A DNA stretch of 64,000 bases from DSPP01 sp964607165. Lineage in GTDB: Bacteria > Zixibacteria > MSB-5A5 > DSPP01. Where the stretch lies: positions 1 through 64,000 of the forward strand of contig CAZSIT010000010.1 in the NCBI GenBank assembly GCA_964607165.1, in the 5' to 3' direction. The first letter of the stretch is position 1; the number at the start of each line of letters is the position of its first letter. The notes below the pieces were generated by a model. It had not been told where the DNA came from and ran no database searches. It saw only the letters and a list, made by a program, of their open reading frames with translations. Position numbers and translations under genes: made by a program. Of the stretch, positions 1-8,142 are shown in pieces.

Positions 1-1
1 A

Positions 2-592
2 AAAGCCCGGATGGTGTTGCAAAAGGCCTCTGAAAAAATAGCTCTCTCGGAGCTCGTTTTGGCGTCAGACTGGTGGCATAAAATGATGTTGTTGAAGATA
101 GGGGATGGGGATTATCTGAAGAGATTAGCCGAACTTCCCTTCGAGTCTTTTGGTTCCGAAGGGTCATTCTATTTTCTTTTCAAGGCCGAAGTGTACTTTT
201 TGATGAATCAACCGCAGCTGGCGCAGGCCCACTTTGAATCCGCTCGGGAGCTTCTAAAAAACAAAGTGCAGGCGCACCCCGAAGACTCTACGTTCCATAC
301 TCAACTTGGTCTTGCTTACGCTGGCCTGGGCCGCAAAGAAGAGGCCATCCGGGAAGGAAAAAAGGGGGTGGAATTGCGCCCTGTATCCAAAGATGCTCAT
401 GACGGTCCCCATAGGGTTGGGTGCTTGGCCGAGATATACGTTAGGGTTGGTGAATACGAGGCGGCCATAGACCAGCTGGAATATCTTTTATCCATCCATA
501 GCTCTGTCTCAATTCCCTATCTTCGCGTTGACCCCACCTGGGCGCCCTTGCGCAATCATCCGAGGTTTCAGAAGCTGGTGGCGGGGAAATAA
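2..592 (+). CDS. C-terminal part of a TPR protein (5' end outside window)
   Basis: The frame is open to the left edge, so the real start lies outside the window; the first in-frame ATG, at 11, has no visible ribosome binding site. The visible part is mostly helical and contains TPR-type units, clearest in the segment GLAYAGLGRKEEAIREG. It ends in a motif of the form DPTWxPLRxHPRFQxL. That ending is often seen closing the TPR array of adenylate-cyclase-like and Ser/Thr-kinase-like signalling proteins, but whether the missing N-terminus carries such a domain cannot be seen. The gene converges on the pilQ operon and shares a hairpin terminator with it. Confidence 0.7.
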   Translation, partial: KARMVLQKASEKIALSELVLASDWWHKMMLLKIGDGDYLKRLAELPFESFGSEGSFYFLFKAEVYFLMNQPQLAQAHFESARELLKNKVQAHPEDSTFHTQLGLAYAGLGRKEEAIREGKKGVELRPVSKDAHDGPHRVGCLAEIYVRVGEYEAAIDQLEYLLSIHSSVSIPYLRVDPTWAPLRNHPRFQKLVAGK

Positions 593-641
593 ATTTGACC
601 GTTCCTTCCGGCAGAAAAACCCGGAGTTAGACAGAAACAAA

Positions 642-665
642 AAAGCCCGCCTTACGGCGGGCTTT
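642..665. terminator. Bidirectional intrinsic terminator between the TPR gene and pilQ
   Basis: A perfect 10-bp stem (AAAGCCCGCC / GGCGGGCTTT) closes a 4-nt loop, TTAC. Read on the minus strand it is followed by a run of six T, so it should stop the pilM-Q transcript. On the plus strand the T run is only three, so it is weaker for the TPR gene. Confidence 0.85.
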
Positions 666-684
666 CGAGGTGGCTTAAATTCAG

Positions 685-2004
685 TTAATTGTGTTTCTTG
701 GCGTCGTCCGGCAGCATCCCGGTCGGCTTGGCCTGCATCGTCTCTGGCGTCATGATGGTCGGAGTGACAAATATAATCAGGTCTTTATCCGTAATCTCCT
801 TTTTGGTATAGCGGAAAAAGTAGCCGATAAGCGGTATGTTCTTTAGAAACGGCACACCGATGCTGGTCTTGCGCTCATCTTTGGTGCTCAAACCGCCGAT
901 GACGGCCGTCTGTCCGTTTTCCACCACCACGTTGGTCACGGCGTTGGAGGTATTGATAATGACGCCGTTCGGGTCGAACTGATACGAGCTTTTTTCCGGT
1001 TTTAACTGCAGCAAAATCCGATTTTCCGCCGTTACGTGGGGAGTAACTTTCAAAACGGTGCCCACATCGTAGAAGGTTATGACCGTATTGCCGGAAGCGT
1101 CGAACTGCTTAATCGGGATTTTCTGCCCCACCTGAACGATAGCTTCCTTGTTGTCCACGGTGGTGATTTCCGGATGGGAAACAATTTTTGCCTTGCCATC
1201 CTGCACCAGAGCGGTAATACGAGCCGAAAGGCCCGACAAATTGCCGCTTGAGCCAGTGAGCAGACGAACGTCAGCAATGCTGTCGGTGGTCTTATTGGCG
1301 TTCTGTTTGAAACTGACGTTTCCCGCTCCCCCCGGATCCTGATAGCTGGTGGCCCAGTTAATACCCAGTTCGGAGAGGTAGCGCTTTTCAATTTCGATAA
1401 GCTGGGTGGAGATTTTAATCTGTTTGGTCTCCTTATCCAAGCCGCGTACGAATTCTTCAACCTTATCCAAGTTTTTGGGCAGTTCGTTTACAATCAGGGA
1501 GTTGGTGCGTTCATCTATTTCGACCTTACCCCGCTCGGAAAGCATCGATTTCACCGCGATTTTCATGTCCTTGGCGGAAGCGTTATAAACCGGAATTACC
1601 TTTACTTCCAAAGGCAGTAAAAGTTTCTGGTCGGCCAGCCGCTTTTCCAAATCCGACTGCTCCCCCAGGAAATCTTTAATGGGAAGAATTCGAATATAAC
1701 CGACCTCTTCAATCGCCGCCAGCCCGTAGGTTTTGGTTATAATATCCAAAGCCTGCCGCCAGGTCACGTCGGTAATGGAAATACTGATTTGACCGGTGAC
1801 GGCTGGATTTACCACAATGTTGGTTTTGCCGCGGTCGGCCAGCATCGAGAAAACCGAACGCACTTCGGCGTTCTGGAAAACCAACGAGCGGATCTTCTGG
1901 TCTTCCGTCTGGGTCGCCGCCGGCCCTACCATCAGTAAAAGCAGCGCCCCTGCCCCCAGAACAATCAGGCTTTTGCGTAAGCCTTTCTTTGTGTAGTTAG
2001 TCAT
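685..2004 (-). CDS. pilQ: Type IV pilus secretin PilQ, short form
   Basis: This is the outer-membrane ring through which the pilus passes. A signal peptide (about residues 1-31) is followed by an STN-type N-terminal domain (about 38-115, with VTWRQALDIIT), an N1/secretin_N segment, and the C-terminal secretin domain ending in VPFLKNIPLIGYFFR and a DLIIFVTPTIM strand. At 439 residues it is much shorter than proteobacterial PilQ (about 700), because the N-terminal AMIN domains are absent; one is instead carried by the preceding gene. A good Shine-Dalgarno (AGGAGAGGTG) precedes the ATG at 2004. It is the last gene of the pilM-N-O-P-Q operon, with a 14-nt gap to the AMIN-PilP gene. Confidence 0.93.
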   Translation of the reverse strand: MTNYTKKGLRKSLIVLGAGALLLLMVGPAATQTEDQKIRSLVFQNAEVRSVFSMLADRGKTNIVVNPAVTGQISISITDVTWRQALDIITKTYGLAAIEEVGYIRILPIKDFLGEQSDLEKRLADQKLLLPLEVKVIPVYNASAKDMKIAVKSMLSERGKVEIDERTNSLIVNELPKNLDKVEEFVRGLDKETKQIKISTQLIEIEKRYLSELGINWATSYQDPGGAGNVSFKQNANKTTDSIADVRLLTGSSGNLSGLSARITALVQDGKAKIVSHPEITTVDNKEAIVQVGQKIPIKQFDASGNTVITFYDVGTVLKVTPHVTAENRILLQLKPEKSSYQFDPNGVIINTSNAVTNVVVENGQTAVIGGLSTKDERKTSIGVPFLKNIPLIGYFFRYTKKEITDKDLIIFVTPTIMTPETMQAKPTGMLPDDAKKHN

Positions 2005-2018
2005 TAGCCACCTCTCCT

Positions 2019-4202
2019 TTATTCCGTGCTTACCAGCTCCATTGCCACGGTTTTAGTCCAACCGTATTCGTTCACTTGGAACAAAACTTTATTTTCCGCC
2101 ACCGATACCAGATGGCCGTTGCGCACCCGGTCACCCGGACCGAGGATGTAACCGTTCCCTTCTCCATCTTCAAAAATCGCTTTGTTGCCGGCCAAAGAGC
2201 GCATAATGCCGACCAGGCGCAGCTGTTCGGCCGCCGGGACGGCGCGGCGCATCTTGGACGAGTATCCCCCTTTTCCCACCAGCGGGGTGAAAGGATCCCG
2301 CCGCCCTTCGGAATGATAGCGGATAACCTTCCGGCTGGGAGAGACCTGCATAAAAGTCCCCCCAATTGCGGCAAAAGAGGTGTCAAAACTATCGGATTCA
2401 TCTTCTGCCGCAGGCAGCTCGGTATCGATGTCCTCCTCGTCGGCCACTTCGCCGGAATCGGTCAGGCTCTTCGCCGGATCCAAAGCTTTTTTCAACTGCT
2501 GCTGAAAATCGATTTCACCTGGTTTGGATGCTGTCAAAGCCGCATTTTTCGTTTCTTCCGGTTTTTTGTTCTCCTCCGGCTTGGCAACCGGCTCAACCTT
2601 ACCCAAAGCTTTTTTCAAATCCTGCTTGAATTTCTCCGGGTTTACCGTGTCGGTCGATTCCTTTACTTCCGATTTCTCTCCCCCTTTTGAAGTTCCGGTC
2701 GATGTGGGGGTGGCCGTGTTGGCCAAAGTTGGCGCTTTGGCGGCATTGCCAGCTGTTTTACTGTTTGAGACCTGGGAAGCCGGCGACGCCGATCCGGTTG
2801 GTTTGGTAACAACCGGCTTTGGGCTGGAAGTGCCGGACGCGACACTTTTTGACTTATCGGTGTTCGCTGTCGTGCCGCCTGGCGTGGCCGTACCCTGGAC
2901 GGTCGGGCTTGATGGAGTAGTCTTGCTTGTCCCGCTTGTTTTGTCGGCTGCATTCGCCGGGGGCATTGTCTTGCTTGCCGGCGGCAAAACGGCCGCGCCG
3001 CTGGTAACGGTCGGCCCGCCGGCCGCCGGTGTGGAAGACGCACGGCCCGCCGACCCCGCTGCAGGAGAAACTGTTCCGGAAGAAACGGACGGCTTGACTC
3101 CGGCACCGGTGGTCTCACCCGCTGGCGCCGTCCCCGTTGCTGAATGGGGGGCTTTGCCGCTTGTAGCGGATGACGGCGTTACCGACTTGGAAGGTGAAGG
3201 AGTTCCCGTCGTTTCTGTTTTGGAAACGGTCGGAGTTGAAACAGAGCTTTTAGTACCGGCGTTGGCAGCAGGAGCTGTTGCCGATTGAGACGATGCCGTA
3301 GCCGGCGTAGTCGTGCCGCTTGGTACCGCACTCGCTTTGCTATCCGGAACTGGAGAGGTAGCAGTCGAAATTGCGTTTGGAGTCGGGTTGCTAACCACAG
3401 GCTGCGGAACACTCGTAGAAGTGGCCGCTTCGGTGCCCGTAGGTGTAGGAGCGCTCGGGGTTGTAACCGGCTTTGGAAGAGAAGTCGGCGCCTCCGTCGA
3501 AGTAACAGGCGCAACAGTTCCCTGGTTCTGTGGCACCTTACTTATAGAAGATTCCGGGGTTTTAGTTTTTCCGGTTGTGCCAACCGGCTTCGTGACCGTT
3601 GAGCCCGAGGTGTTCGGTTTATTTGTGGTCGAAGAAGCTGTAGAACCTTTAGATTGAGCCGCCGGAGTCGCTGTGGTAGACGGGGTAACTGAACCGGCCG
3701 GCGTGCCTATTTTAATCCCACCCGCGACTGGGGGTGTATTAATGGTGCCAGCATTTGTACCGTTTGCCTTGCTTCCAGTGGCTGGAGTAGTAGCCGCGAC
3801 CGGTGCGGCCGTGCTGGCCCCCGGAACCCTAAAGTGGATTTTAATTCCATCCGGAACGGTGTTCCAGGTATAGGAAAACTTGTCAGTCATTTCGATGACA
3901 ACGCGCGCCACCGGCGGTAGGGTTTTGAACTGGGAAAAACGCACTCCCTTCAAACCATTCGTAGCCGGCGTTGTGCTGCCCGTTACCGCGGCCGTTTTAT
4001 CCACGGTAATGTCCGGCAGTTCCATTACCAGTTTGAAACTTCCCGGCGTGCCGGTCCAAAAAGACTTAAACTCGGCCGGGTTTCCGGTTTTAATAAAAAC
4101 GGTCCCGTCGTTGTGAACGGTAATGGAGGAAAGCTGTCCGGCGGCCAAAACCAGCCCGTTAAACAGCGCTAAAATTGCAAGAGTCAACAATAGTTTTTTC
4201 AT
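2019..4202 (-). CDS. pilP: AMIN-PilP fusion with a long Ser/Thr/Pro/Ala-rich linker
   Basis: This 727-residue exported protein combines three parts. After a signal peptide (1-20) comes an AMIN domain (about 21-130), a peptidoglycan-binding fold normally at the N-terminus of PilQ. Then comes a linker of roughly 400 residues built almost only of Thr, Ser, Pro, Ala, Gly and Lys. The C-terminal 94 residues (RRDPFTPLV onward) match the PilP family, which bridges the inner-membrane PilN/PilO pair to the secretin. Between linker and PilP there are two short helical repeats, FKQDLKKALG and FQQQLKKALD, and an acidic stretch. PilP proteins are normally about 170-200 residues. The gene sits where pilP is expected, 1 nt after pilO and 14 nt before pilQ. 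The linker could span the periplasm or be glycosylated; that is inference. Confidence 0.85.
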   Translation of the reverse strand: MKKLLLTLAILALFNGLVLAAGQLSSITVHNDGTVFIKTGNPAEFKSFWTGTPGSFKLVMELPDITVDKTAAVTGSTTPATNGLKGVRFSQFKTLPPVARVVIEMTDKFSYTWNTVPDGIKIHFRVPGASTAAPVAATTPATGSKANGTNAGTINTPPVAGGIKIGTPAGSVTPSTTATPAAQSKGSTASSTTNKPNTSGSTVTKPVGTTGKTKTPESSISKVPQNQGTVAPVTSTEAPTSLPKPVTTPSAPTPTGTEAATSTSVPQPVVSNPTPNAISTATSPVPDSKASAVPSGTTTPATASSQSATAPAANAGTKSSVSTPTVSKTETTGTPSPSKSVTPSSATSGKAPHSATGTAPAGETTGAGVKPSVSSGTVSPAAGSAGRASSTPAAGGPTVTSGAAVLPPASKTMPPANAADKTSGTSKTTPSSPTVQGTATPGGTTANTDKSKSVASGTSSPKPVVTKPTGSASPASQVSNSKTAGNAAKAPTLANTATPTSTGTSKGGEKSEVKESTDTVNPEKFKQDLKKALGKVEPVAKPEENKKPEETKNAALTASKPGEIDFQQQLKKALDPAKSLTDSGEVADEEDIDTELPAAEDESDSFDTSFAAIGGTFMQVSPSRKVIRYHSEGRRDPFTPLVGKGGYSSKMRRAVPAAEQLRLVGIMRSLAGNKAIFEDGEGNGYILGPGDRVRNGHLVSVAENKVLFQVNEYGWTKTVAMELVSTE

Positions 4203-4203
4203 A

Positions 4204-4797
4204 TCAGTTCAGGTTGGGTTGTTGGAGTTTTTCGGATTCCTTCACGTAATAGGTGGTCAGTTTCAGATTGGTCGTCACCGTCTCGCGCGAAGACTTCGGC
4301 TCTCCCCCCGGTTGCTGGATGGAAGACAGTTGAACGCTGGAAACGTTCACAATGAAAGGAAAATTGGCAACCGAACCGAGAAACGTGCCCACTGAATGAT
4401 ACCCGCCGGTAATGACTAAATCAAACTCGGCGGATTCATAAAAAGTCTGCGGAAAAGTCCCCTTGGGCGTAAGCTCGTTGACGATAACCTGATTGGAAAT
4501 GGCGGCAGTGTGCAGCTGGGCCAGCAAAGCCGGAACCTGCTTCTCGTCCGGCAGCAAAAGCTCGGTGGTCTTGTATTTTTTGAAAAGCTCTTGATACTCC
4601 TTCTTTAAGGCGTCCGAGGTCTTGGCTTTCATTTCGACGTTTTTAAGGTTGGTCAAAAGTTGCTCGTACTCACTCTGGGTTTTGGTAAGCGACTGGCTTA
4701 AACCGGAGAACACCCGCGTGTACCAAAAGTATATCCCCAGAAAAGCGGCCAATCCCACCAGTATGTAGCGTTGATTTTTCGGATCTCGTAAGTCCAT
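4204..4797 (-). CDS. pilO: Type IV pilus inner-membrane protein PilO
   Basis: The product (197 residues) has a short cytoplasmic N-terminus, one membrane segment (about residues 12-30, ILVGLAAFLGIYFWYT), a coiled coil (about 32-75) and a ferredoxin-like periplasmic domain with the PilO hallmark PQTFYESAEFDLVITGGYHSVGTF split over residues 115-140. PilO pairs with PilN to form the inner-membrane alignment complex. A Shine-Dalgarno GAGGGG precedes the ATG. It follows pilN after 32 nt and ends one base before the AMIN-PilP start (TGATATG arrangement), indicating coupled translation. Confidence 0.92.
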   Translation of the reverse strand: MDLRDPKNQRYILVGLAAFLGIYFWYTRVFSGLSQSLTKTQSEYEQLLTNLKNVEMKAKTSDALKKEYQELFKKYKTTELLLPDEKQVPALLAQLHTAAISNQVIVNELTPKGTFPQTFYESAEFDLVITGGYHSVGTFLGSVANFPFIVNVSSVQLSSIQQPGGEPKSSRETVTTNLKLTTYYVKESEKLQQPNLN

Positions 4798-4829
4798 ACG
4801 CGTCCCCTCGTTCGGTCAACTTCCGCCGG

Positions 4830-5492
4830 TTACGGATTTTCTCCCAGGCGAATCGGTTTCTGCCCTTCGGCGTCCGGCGGAATAAGCTCCGGCGCCAACG
4901 TCATGTCACAGGTCAACTGAAAATTGTATAGTCTCGTGCTCTGCACTTTTTGCTCCCGGGCAAAAGACAGTTCAATGTTTTTCAAGAAAGGAGATTTCTT
5001 CACCTGAACCATAAAGTTTGCCAGGCTGTTCAAAGAATAAGAAAAGCCCTCGATGGTGGTCTTGGCTCCCGTGGAGGCAGCGTTCGGCGCCGCCGGTTTA
5101 GCCGGGGCCGACGTGGCGGTCTGGCCTTCCTTAAAACTGGCAAGCCAGAGATATTCCGGGATGCGGGAGGAAAGATCTTCCAAAAACCGTACGTAGGCCG
5201 AACGGTTCTTGTCCAAACCCTCGATGGCTGACATCCGTTCCAAAATTTTTCCCTTCAGATCGGTCAAAGCATCCACCAGTTGTATATCCTTTTGCATTTT
5301 GGCTTCGCGGACCCGCGCCGCGGCGATCTTTTTGTCCATCTGGCTTATGCGCCACTTTTGGAAAAAGGTGAACCCGCCCAGGGCGGCAAATAGCACCGCA
5401 ATGGCGACAACCATATAGCTGGCCGCTTTGGGCAGGGCAAAACTGCCGCTGCGTTTCTGTAACTCTTTGGGAAGTAGATTTATCTCTATCAT
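4830..5492 (-). CDS. pilN: Type IV pilus inner-membrane protein PilN
   Basis: The protein (220 residues) begins MIEINLLPKEL, the conserved cytoplasmic peptide through which PilN docks on PilM. One membrane segment (about 25-45) and a coiled coil (about 48-75) follow, then the periplasmic fimbrial-assembly fold with the segment YLWLASFKEG and a C-terminal region resembling PilN of other phyla. A short Ala/Pro-rich insertion (TSAPAKPAAPNAAS) interrupts the periplasmic domain. The start codon lies 1 nt after the pilM stop, so the two are almost certainly co-translated. Confidence 0.93.
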   Translation of the reverse strand: MIEINLLPKELQKRSGSFALPKAASYMVVAIAVLFAALGGFTFFQKWRISQMDKKIAAARVREAKMQKDIQLVDALTDLKGKILERMSAIEGLDKNRSAYVRFLEDLSSRIPEYLWLASFKEGQTATSAPAKPAAPNAASTGAKTTIEGFSYSLNSLANFMVQVKKSPFLKNIELSFAREQKVQSTRLYNFQLTCDMTLAPELIPPDAEGQKPIRLGENP

Positions 5493-5493
5493 A

Positions 5494-6546
5494 TCACTTT
5501 ACCTTTCGGGCCGCCAGTCCAATCGGCACGGCCAGAAGCGGGGCAATCCGCTCCAGTTCCAACTGCCGGTATTCATCCGGATCGTAATCAACGTTACGCA
5601 AGGGATTAATGATGTCTACGGGTACGGAAAGTTTGGCCTGCATAAATTCCGGCAGAAAGGGAACCAAAGCGCCACCGCCGGCCAGAAAAATCCAATCGAT
5701 TTGCTCGACTTTGGCCGTGGACTTGAAGTACGAAAAGGCAACTTCAATGCCCGAGAAAAGTTCCTCGGAGGCGGAAACCACCGTGGCTTTCAACATATCC
5801 TGATCCAGGCTGGTTTCCAGCTCGCCGCGAATCGCTTTGTTGGTCAATTCGTGGTTTAAGCGAAACTCCTTCTGGATGGTGTCGTAAATCAAACGGGTCC
5901 CCACCGAAACGTCGCGCGTGGAGTGATATAATTTATCTTTTACAAATATGATATTGGTCGTATCGAAGCCGACGTTCACCAAGGCCGCCACCCGGTTGGG
6001 ATCGATGTCGTAATTGATTTCATAGGCGTTCAAAACGGCAAAAGCATCCGTGTCGATAATTACCGGACGAAGCCCGGCGTCGGCCAGCAAATCCAAATAA
6101 CTTTTCAAAAATTCCTGGCGGGCGGCCACCAGCAATACGTCCATTTTGTTGGTCTCTTCGTTGGTGGATATGATGTGGTAATCCAGTGTCACGTCTTCCA
6201 CGTCAAAGGGGCTGCGCTGCTCCGCTTCAAAAAGAATCGCCTGGTCGGCCTCGCCGCCGCTCTTTTTGTCGATGTTTATCTTATCAGTGATGACGCCGTG
6301 CCCGGAAATGGAGATTACCACGTCCTTGATTTTCGGGTTGACCTGGTCTACTAAACTTTGGATGTTGAAAATCAAGGTGTCGCGGTCTTTGATTTCATCC
6401 GCCACCAGGGCCTCCACCGGCAGTTCTTTGATGCCCAGCCCGCGCAGGCAATAGCTGTCCGATTTCTTTTCCAGCTCAATCAGCTTGATGGAGCTGGCAC
6501 CGATGTCCAGTCCGGCGACTACTTTTGGTTTGCGTAACAGGTTCAT
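5494..6546 (-). CDS. pilM: Type IV pilus actin-like protein PilM
   Basis: This is the cytoplasmic actin-fold ATPase-like protein that anchors the pilus alignment complex. Visible family features are the N-terminal GLDIGASSIKLIEL phosphate-1 loop, the SHS2-like 1C subdomain around VVISISGHGVI and FEAEQRSPFD, a second phosphate loop near LVNVGFDTTNIIFV, and FLAGGGALVPFLPEF near the C-terminus. The length (350 residues) is typical. The leader has a purine-rich GGGGG Shine-Dalgarno before the ATG. It is the first gene of the pilM-N-O-P-Q operon, 108 nt downstream of the fimT-like gene. It is the first of three PilM-like modules in the window. Confidence 0.95.
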   Translation of the reverse strand: MNLLRKPKVVAGLDIGASSIKLIELEKKSDSYCLRGLGIKELPVEALVADEIKDRDTLIFNIQSLVDQVNPKIKDVVISISGHGVITDKINIDKKSGGEADQAILFEAEQRSPFDVEDVTLDYHIISTNEETNKMDVLLVAARQEFLKSYLDLLADAGLRPVIIDTDAFAVLNAYEINYDIDPNRVAALVNVGFDTTNIIFVKDKLYHSTRDVSVGTRLIYDTIQKEFRLNHELTNKAIRGELETSLDQDMLKATVVSASEELFSGIEVAFSYFKSTAKVEQIDWIFLAGGGALVPFLPEFMQAKLSVPVDIINPLRNVDYDPDEYRQLELERIAPLLAVPIGLAARKVK

Positions 6547-6654
6547 CTTTTCCCCCTGCCCCCTCGGAAATGCGGGGCTACGATTCTATTATCGACCGTC
6601 CCCCAAAAAAGTTAAGCGGTTTCCCCCAAACTTTTTTCTCCCCCGTCCCTTTCC

Positions 6655-7140
6655 TTATGGAATTGGTTTGTCGTCCAGTTTGATTCGGCCGGTGGAGGCT
6701 AAAACGTTAATATAAAGCGTGTCCGATCCACGGGATGTGGAATAAATCTTCAAATTACCAGATTCGGAAGCGCCTCCCGCCGTAGTGAAAACCACGGTCG
6801 TGCTGGTAAAGGTATTGCCGCCATAATTGACGTCCGGCTCCAGGTCCACCTGGTAGACAGTCGAATCTCCCACTAACTGATAGGTGCCAGGGGTTACCAT
6901 ATCCTTAAACAAAGTAAACTGCTTCGCCCCCGCGTTAAAATAGACTCCGTACTGCACCCGTTCCGAAATCGCCCGCGAACGCGCCAAACGTAGCGCCGAA
7001 ACGACGTCACGAGCCGTGCTTTTGGCTTCCAATTTGGACGTATAATTTAAAAAACTGGGAACGGCCAGAGCAGCCATTACACCAATAACGACGGCCACTA
7101 CTACCATTTCCATTAAGGTGAAACCCTTTTGATTTTTCAT
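6655..7140 (-). CDS. fimT: GspH/FimT-type minor prepilin
   Basis: The product (161 residues from the ATG at 7140) starts MKNQKG followed by FTLMEMVVVAVVIGVMAA, a class III prepilin leader with the invariant Glu at +5 and the helical hydrophobic stem. Prepilin peptidase should cut after Gly6. The C-terminal half is beta-rich (FTLFKDMVTPGTYQL, TLYINVLASTGRIKL), as in GspH/FimT pseudopilins. The frame stays open upstream to 7494, but the leader peptide fixes the start at 7140. It lies upstream of pilM with the same orientation and is likely part of the pilus locus. Confidence 0.88.
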   Translation of the reverse strand: MKNQKGFTLMEMVVVAVVIGVMAALAVPSFLNYTSKLEAKSTARDVVSALRLARSRAISERVQYGVYFNAGAKQFTLFKDMVTPGTYQLVGDSTVYQVDLEPDVNYGGNTFTSTTVVFTTAGGASESGNLKIYSTSRGSDTLYINVLASTGRIKLDDKPIP

Positions 7141-7501
7141 ATCTCTACTTTTCTTATCGGCAGAATTCGATTCTTTTCCACTTGTGGCCAGCGACTGGTC
7201 CCGACTCGTTCCGCTTGCGTTGAGCGCAGCGTGAACGAGCGTAGCCGAGGGAGCGCAGTCGCGGGAAGCCGAACCACCCAGCGCCCCCGGCGGGAAAAGA
7301 GCAAAATTTTCACTCCGTTTGGGCTCCATTTTGCTTCGCTGAAAGACTTTGGAAGTTGAAGTGAAAGCATTTGGACGGTTGGATAATCCACCGGTGATAC
7401 CGGGTGACAATTTGAACCCGTAGGAGCCGTTTCCACACCGGTGGCCAACAATGCCGCGCTCAAAACCAGACCAATCTCCAACACCATATTTCATCGCTTT
7501 C
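7141..7501. other. 361-nt gap between the pilV-like and fimT-like genes, with a dispersed repeat
   Basis: No convincing gene is present. On the minus strand a frame from 7487 begins with a hydrophobic stretch (VLSAALLATGV) but lacks a prepilin leader and runs into a repeat, so it may be a decayed minor-prepilin gene or nothing. Positions about 7195-7262 hold a copy of the long TTGAGCGCAGCGTGAACGAG repeat also found near 22,607 and 31,776. Confidence 0.5.
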
Positions 7502-7882
7502 TCACGGAATCGTTTTATAGGTATAGTAATCGACCGAGCGGGCTTGCTGTTTTTTATCGGTCCAGGAAATCGTCACTTTGATACGATAAATGCCTGCCGG
7601 CACCGTAGCGTCCGAAGTGGCGTCATCCGCCCGAATCGTTCGATTATAGATTCCATCGATTCCGTTGGTCGTGTCGGCGTAAGGACAGACGCCTAAACTG
7701 CCGGCATTCTTCAGTTGCTCTATGCGGTCTTGAGCAATGGCCGTGGCTTGGGTCAAATCCTGCGAGTAGGTGTTCGAGTAAATGGAAAGAACCATAAGCG
7801 GCGCCAGGCCCAAAATCCCGACCGCCAAAATCACCATCGCGATCATCACTTCGATCAGGGTGAAACCTTTTTGGTTTTTCAT
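7502..7882 (-). CDS. pilV: PilV-type minor prepilin
   Basis: The protein (126 residues) opens MKNQKG then FTLIEVMIAMVILAVGILGL, a prepilin leader with Glu5 and the ILAVGILGL stem characteristic of PilV (type IV pilus modification protein). The middle reads QATAIAQDRIEQLKNAG, a segment also typical of PilV. The ATG at 7882 is favoured over an in-frame ATG at 7912 because GGAAGG sits 5 nt upstream and the leader is then six residues, identical to that of the fimT-like gene. A candidate sigma-54 promoter lies about 55-70 nt upstream, and the NtrC-type regulator is the next gene upstream. Confidence 0.88.
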   Translation of the reverse strand: MKNQKGFTLIEVMIAMVILAVGILGLAPLMVLSIYSNTYSQDLTQATAIAQDRIEQLKNAGSLGVCPYADTTNGIDGIYNRTIRADDATSDATVPAGIYRIKVTISWTDKKQQARSVDYYTYKTIP

Positions 7883-7935
7883 GCGAGCCTTCCGTTTATT
7901 GACCTTATTCATATTATCTCCATATCAGCAAGAGT

Positions 7936-7952
7936 TGCAAAGCCTTTGCCGA
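7936..7952 (-). promoter_or_regulatory. Candidate sigma-54 (-24/-12) promoter of the pilV-like gene
   Basis: On the minus strand the sequence reads CGGCAAAGGCTTTGCAA: a GG and a GC separated by exactly 10 nt, with GGCA at -24 and TTGCA at -12, close to the consensus TGGCAC-N5-TTGCA. A start near 7925 would give a leader of about 43 nt containing the GGAAGG ribosome site. The core GCAAAGGCTTTGC is also nearly palindromic and could instead be an operator. Confidence 0.5.
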
Positions 7953-8071
7953 AGCCCCCATATTTGTAAGGCGCCCAAACAACTTGATTCACAAGGACTT
8001 GTGGCCGCCCGAAGAAGAACCTGATAATTCTCCAAAATAAAGCCGTAAAAACTTAAGCGCTTTGTCGACAG

Positions 8072-8093
8072 GCTATGGGATTCCTCCCATAGC
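8072..8093. repeat. Perfect 9-bp inverted repeat downstream of the NtrC-type gene
   Basis: GCTATGGGA and TCCCATAGC flank a 4-nt loop. It lies between the end of the regulator gene and the candidate pilV promoter, where a terminator would be expected, but there is no T run on either strand, so it may be a factor-dependent terminator or an mRNA-stabilising hairpin. Confidence 0.45.
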
Positions 8094-8142
8094 TTCAAAG
8101 ACAACCCTGGATGGCAGTCTTCAAACCCAAATCTTGACAATG

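Noticed and set aside
2076..3873. Long plus-strand frames opposite the AMIN-PilP gene
   Set aside because: They are the antisense of the low-complexity, GC-biased linker and show its composition; no start signals or domains.
7137..7487. Minus-strand frame with hydrophobic start between the pilV-like and fimT-like genes
   Set aside because: It has no prepilin leader, overlaps the fimT-like start and reads through a dispersed repeat; it may be a remnant but cannot be supported as a gene.
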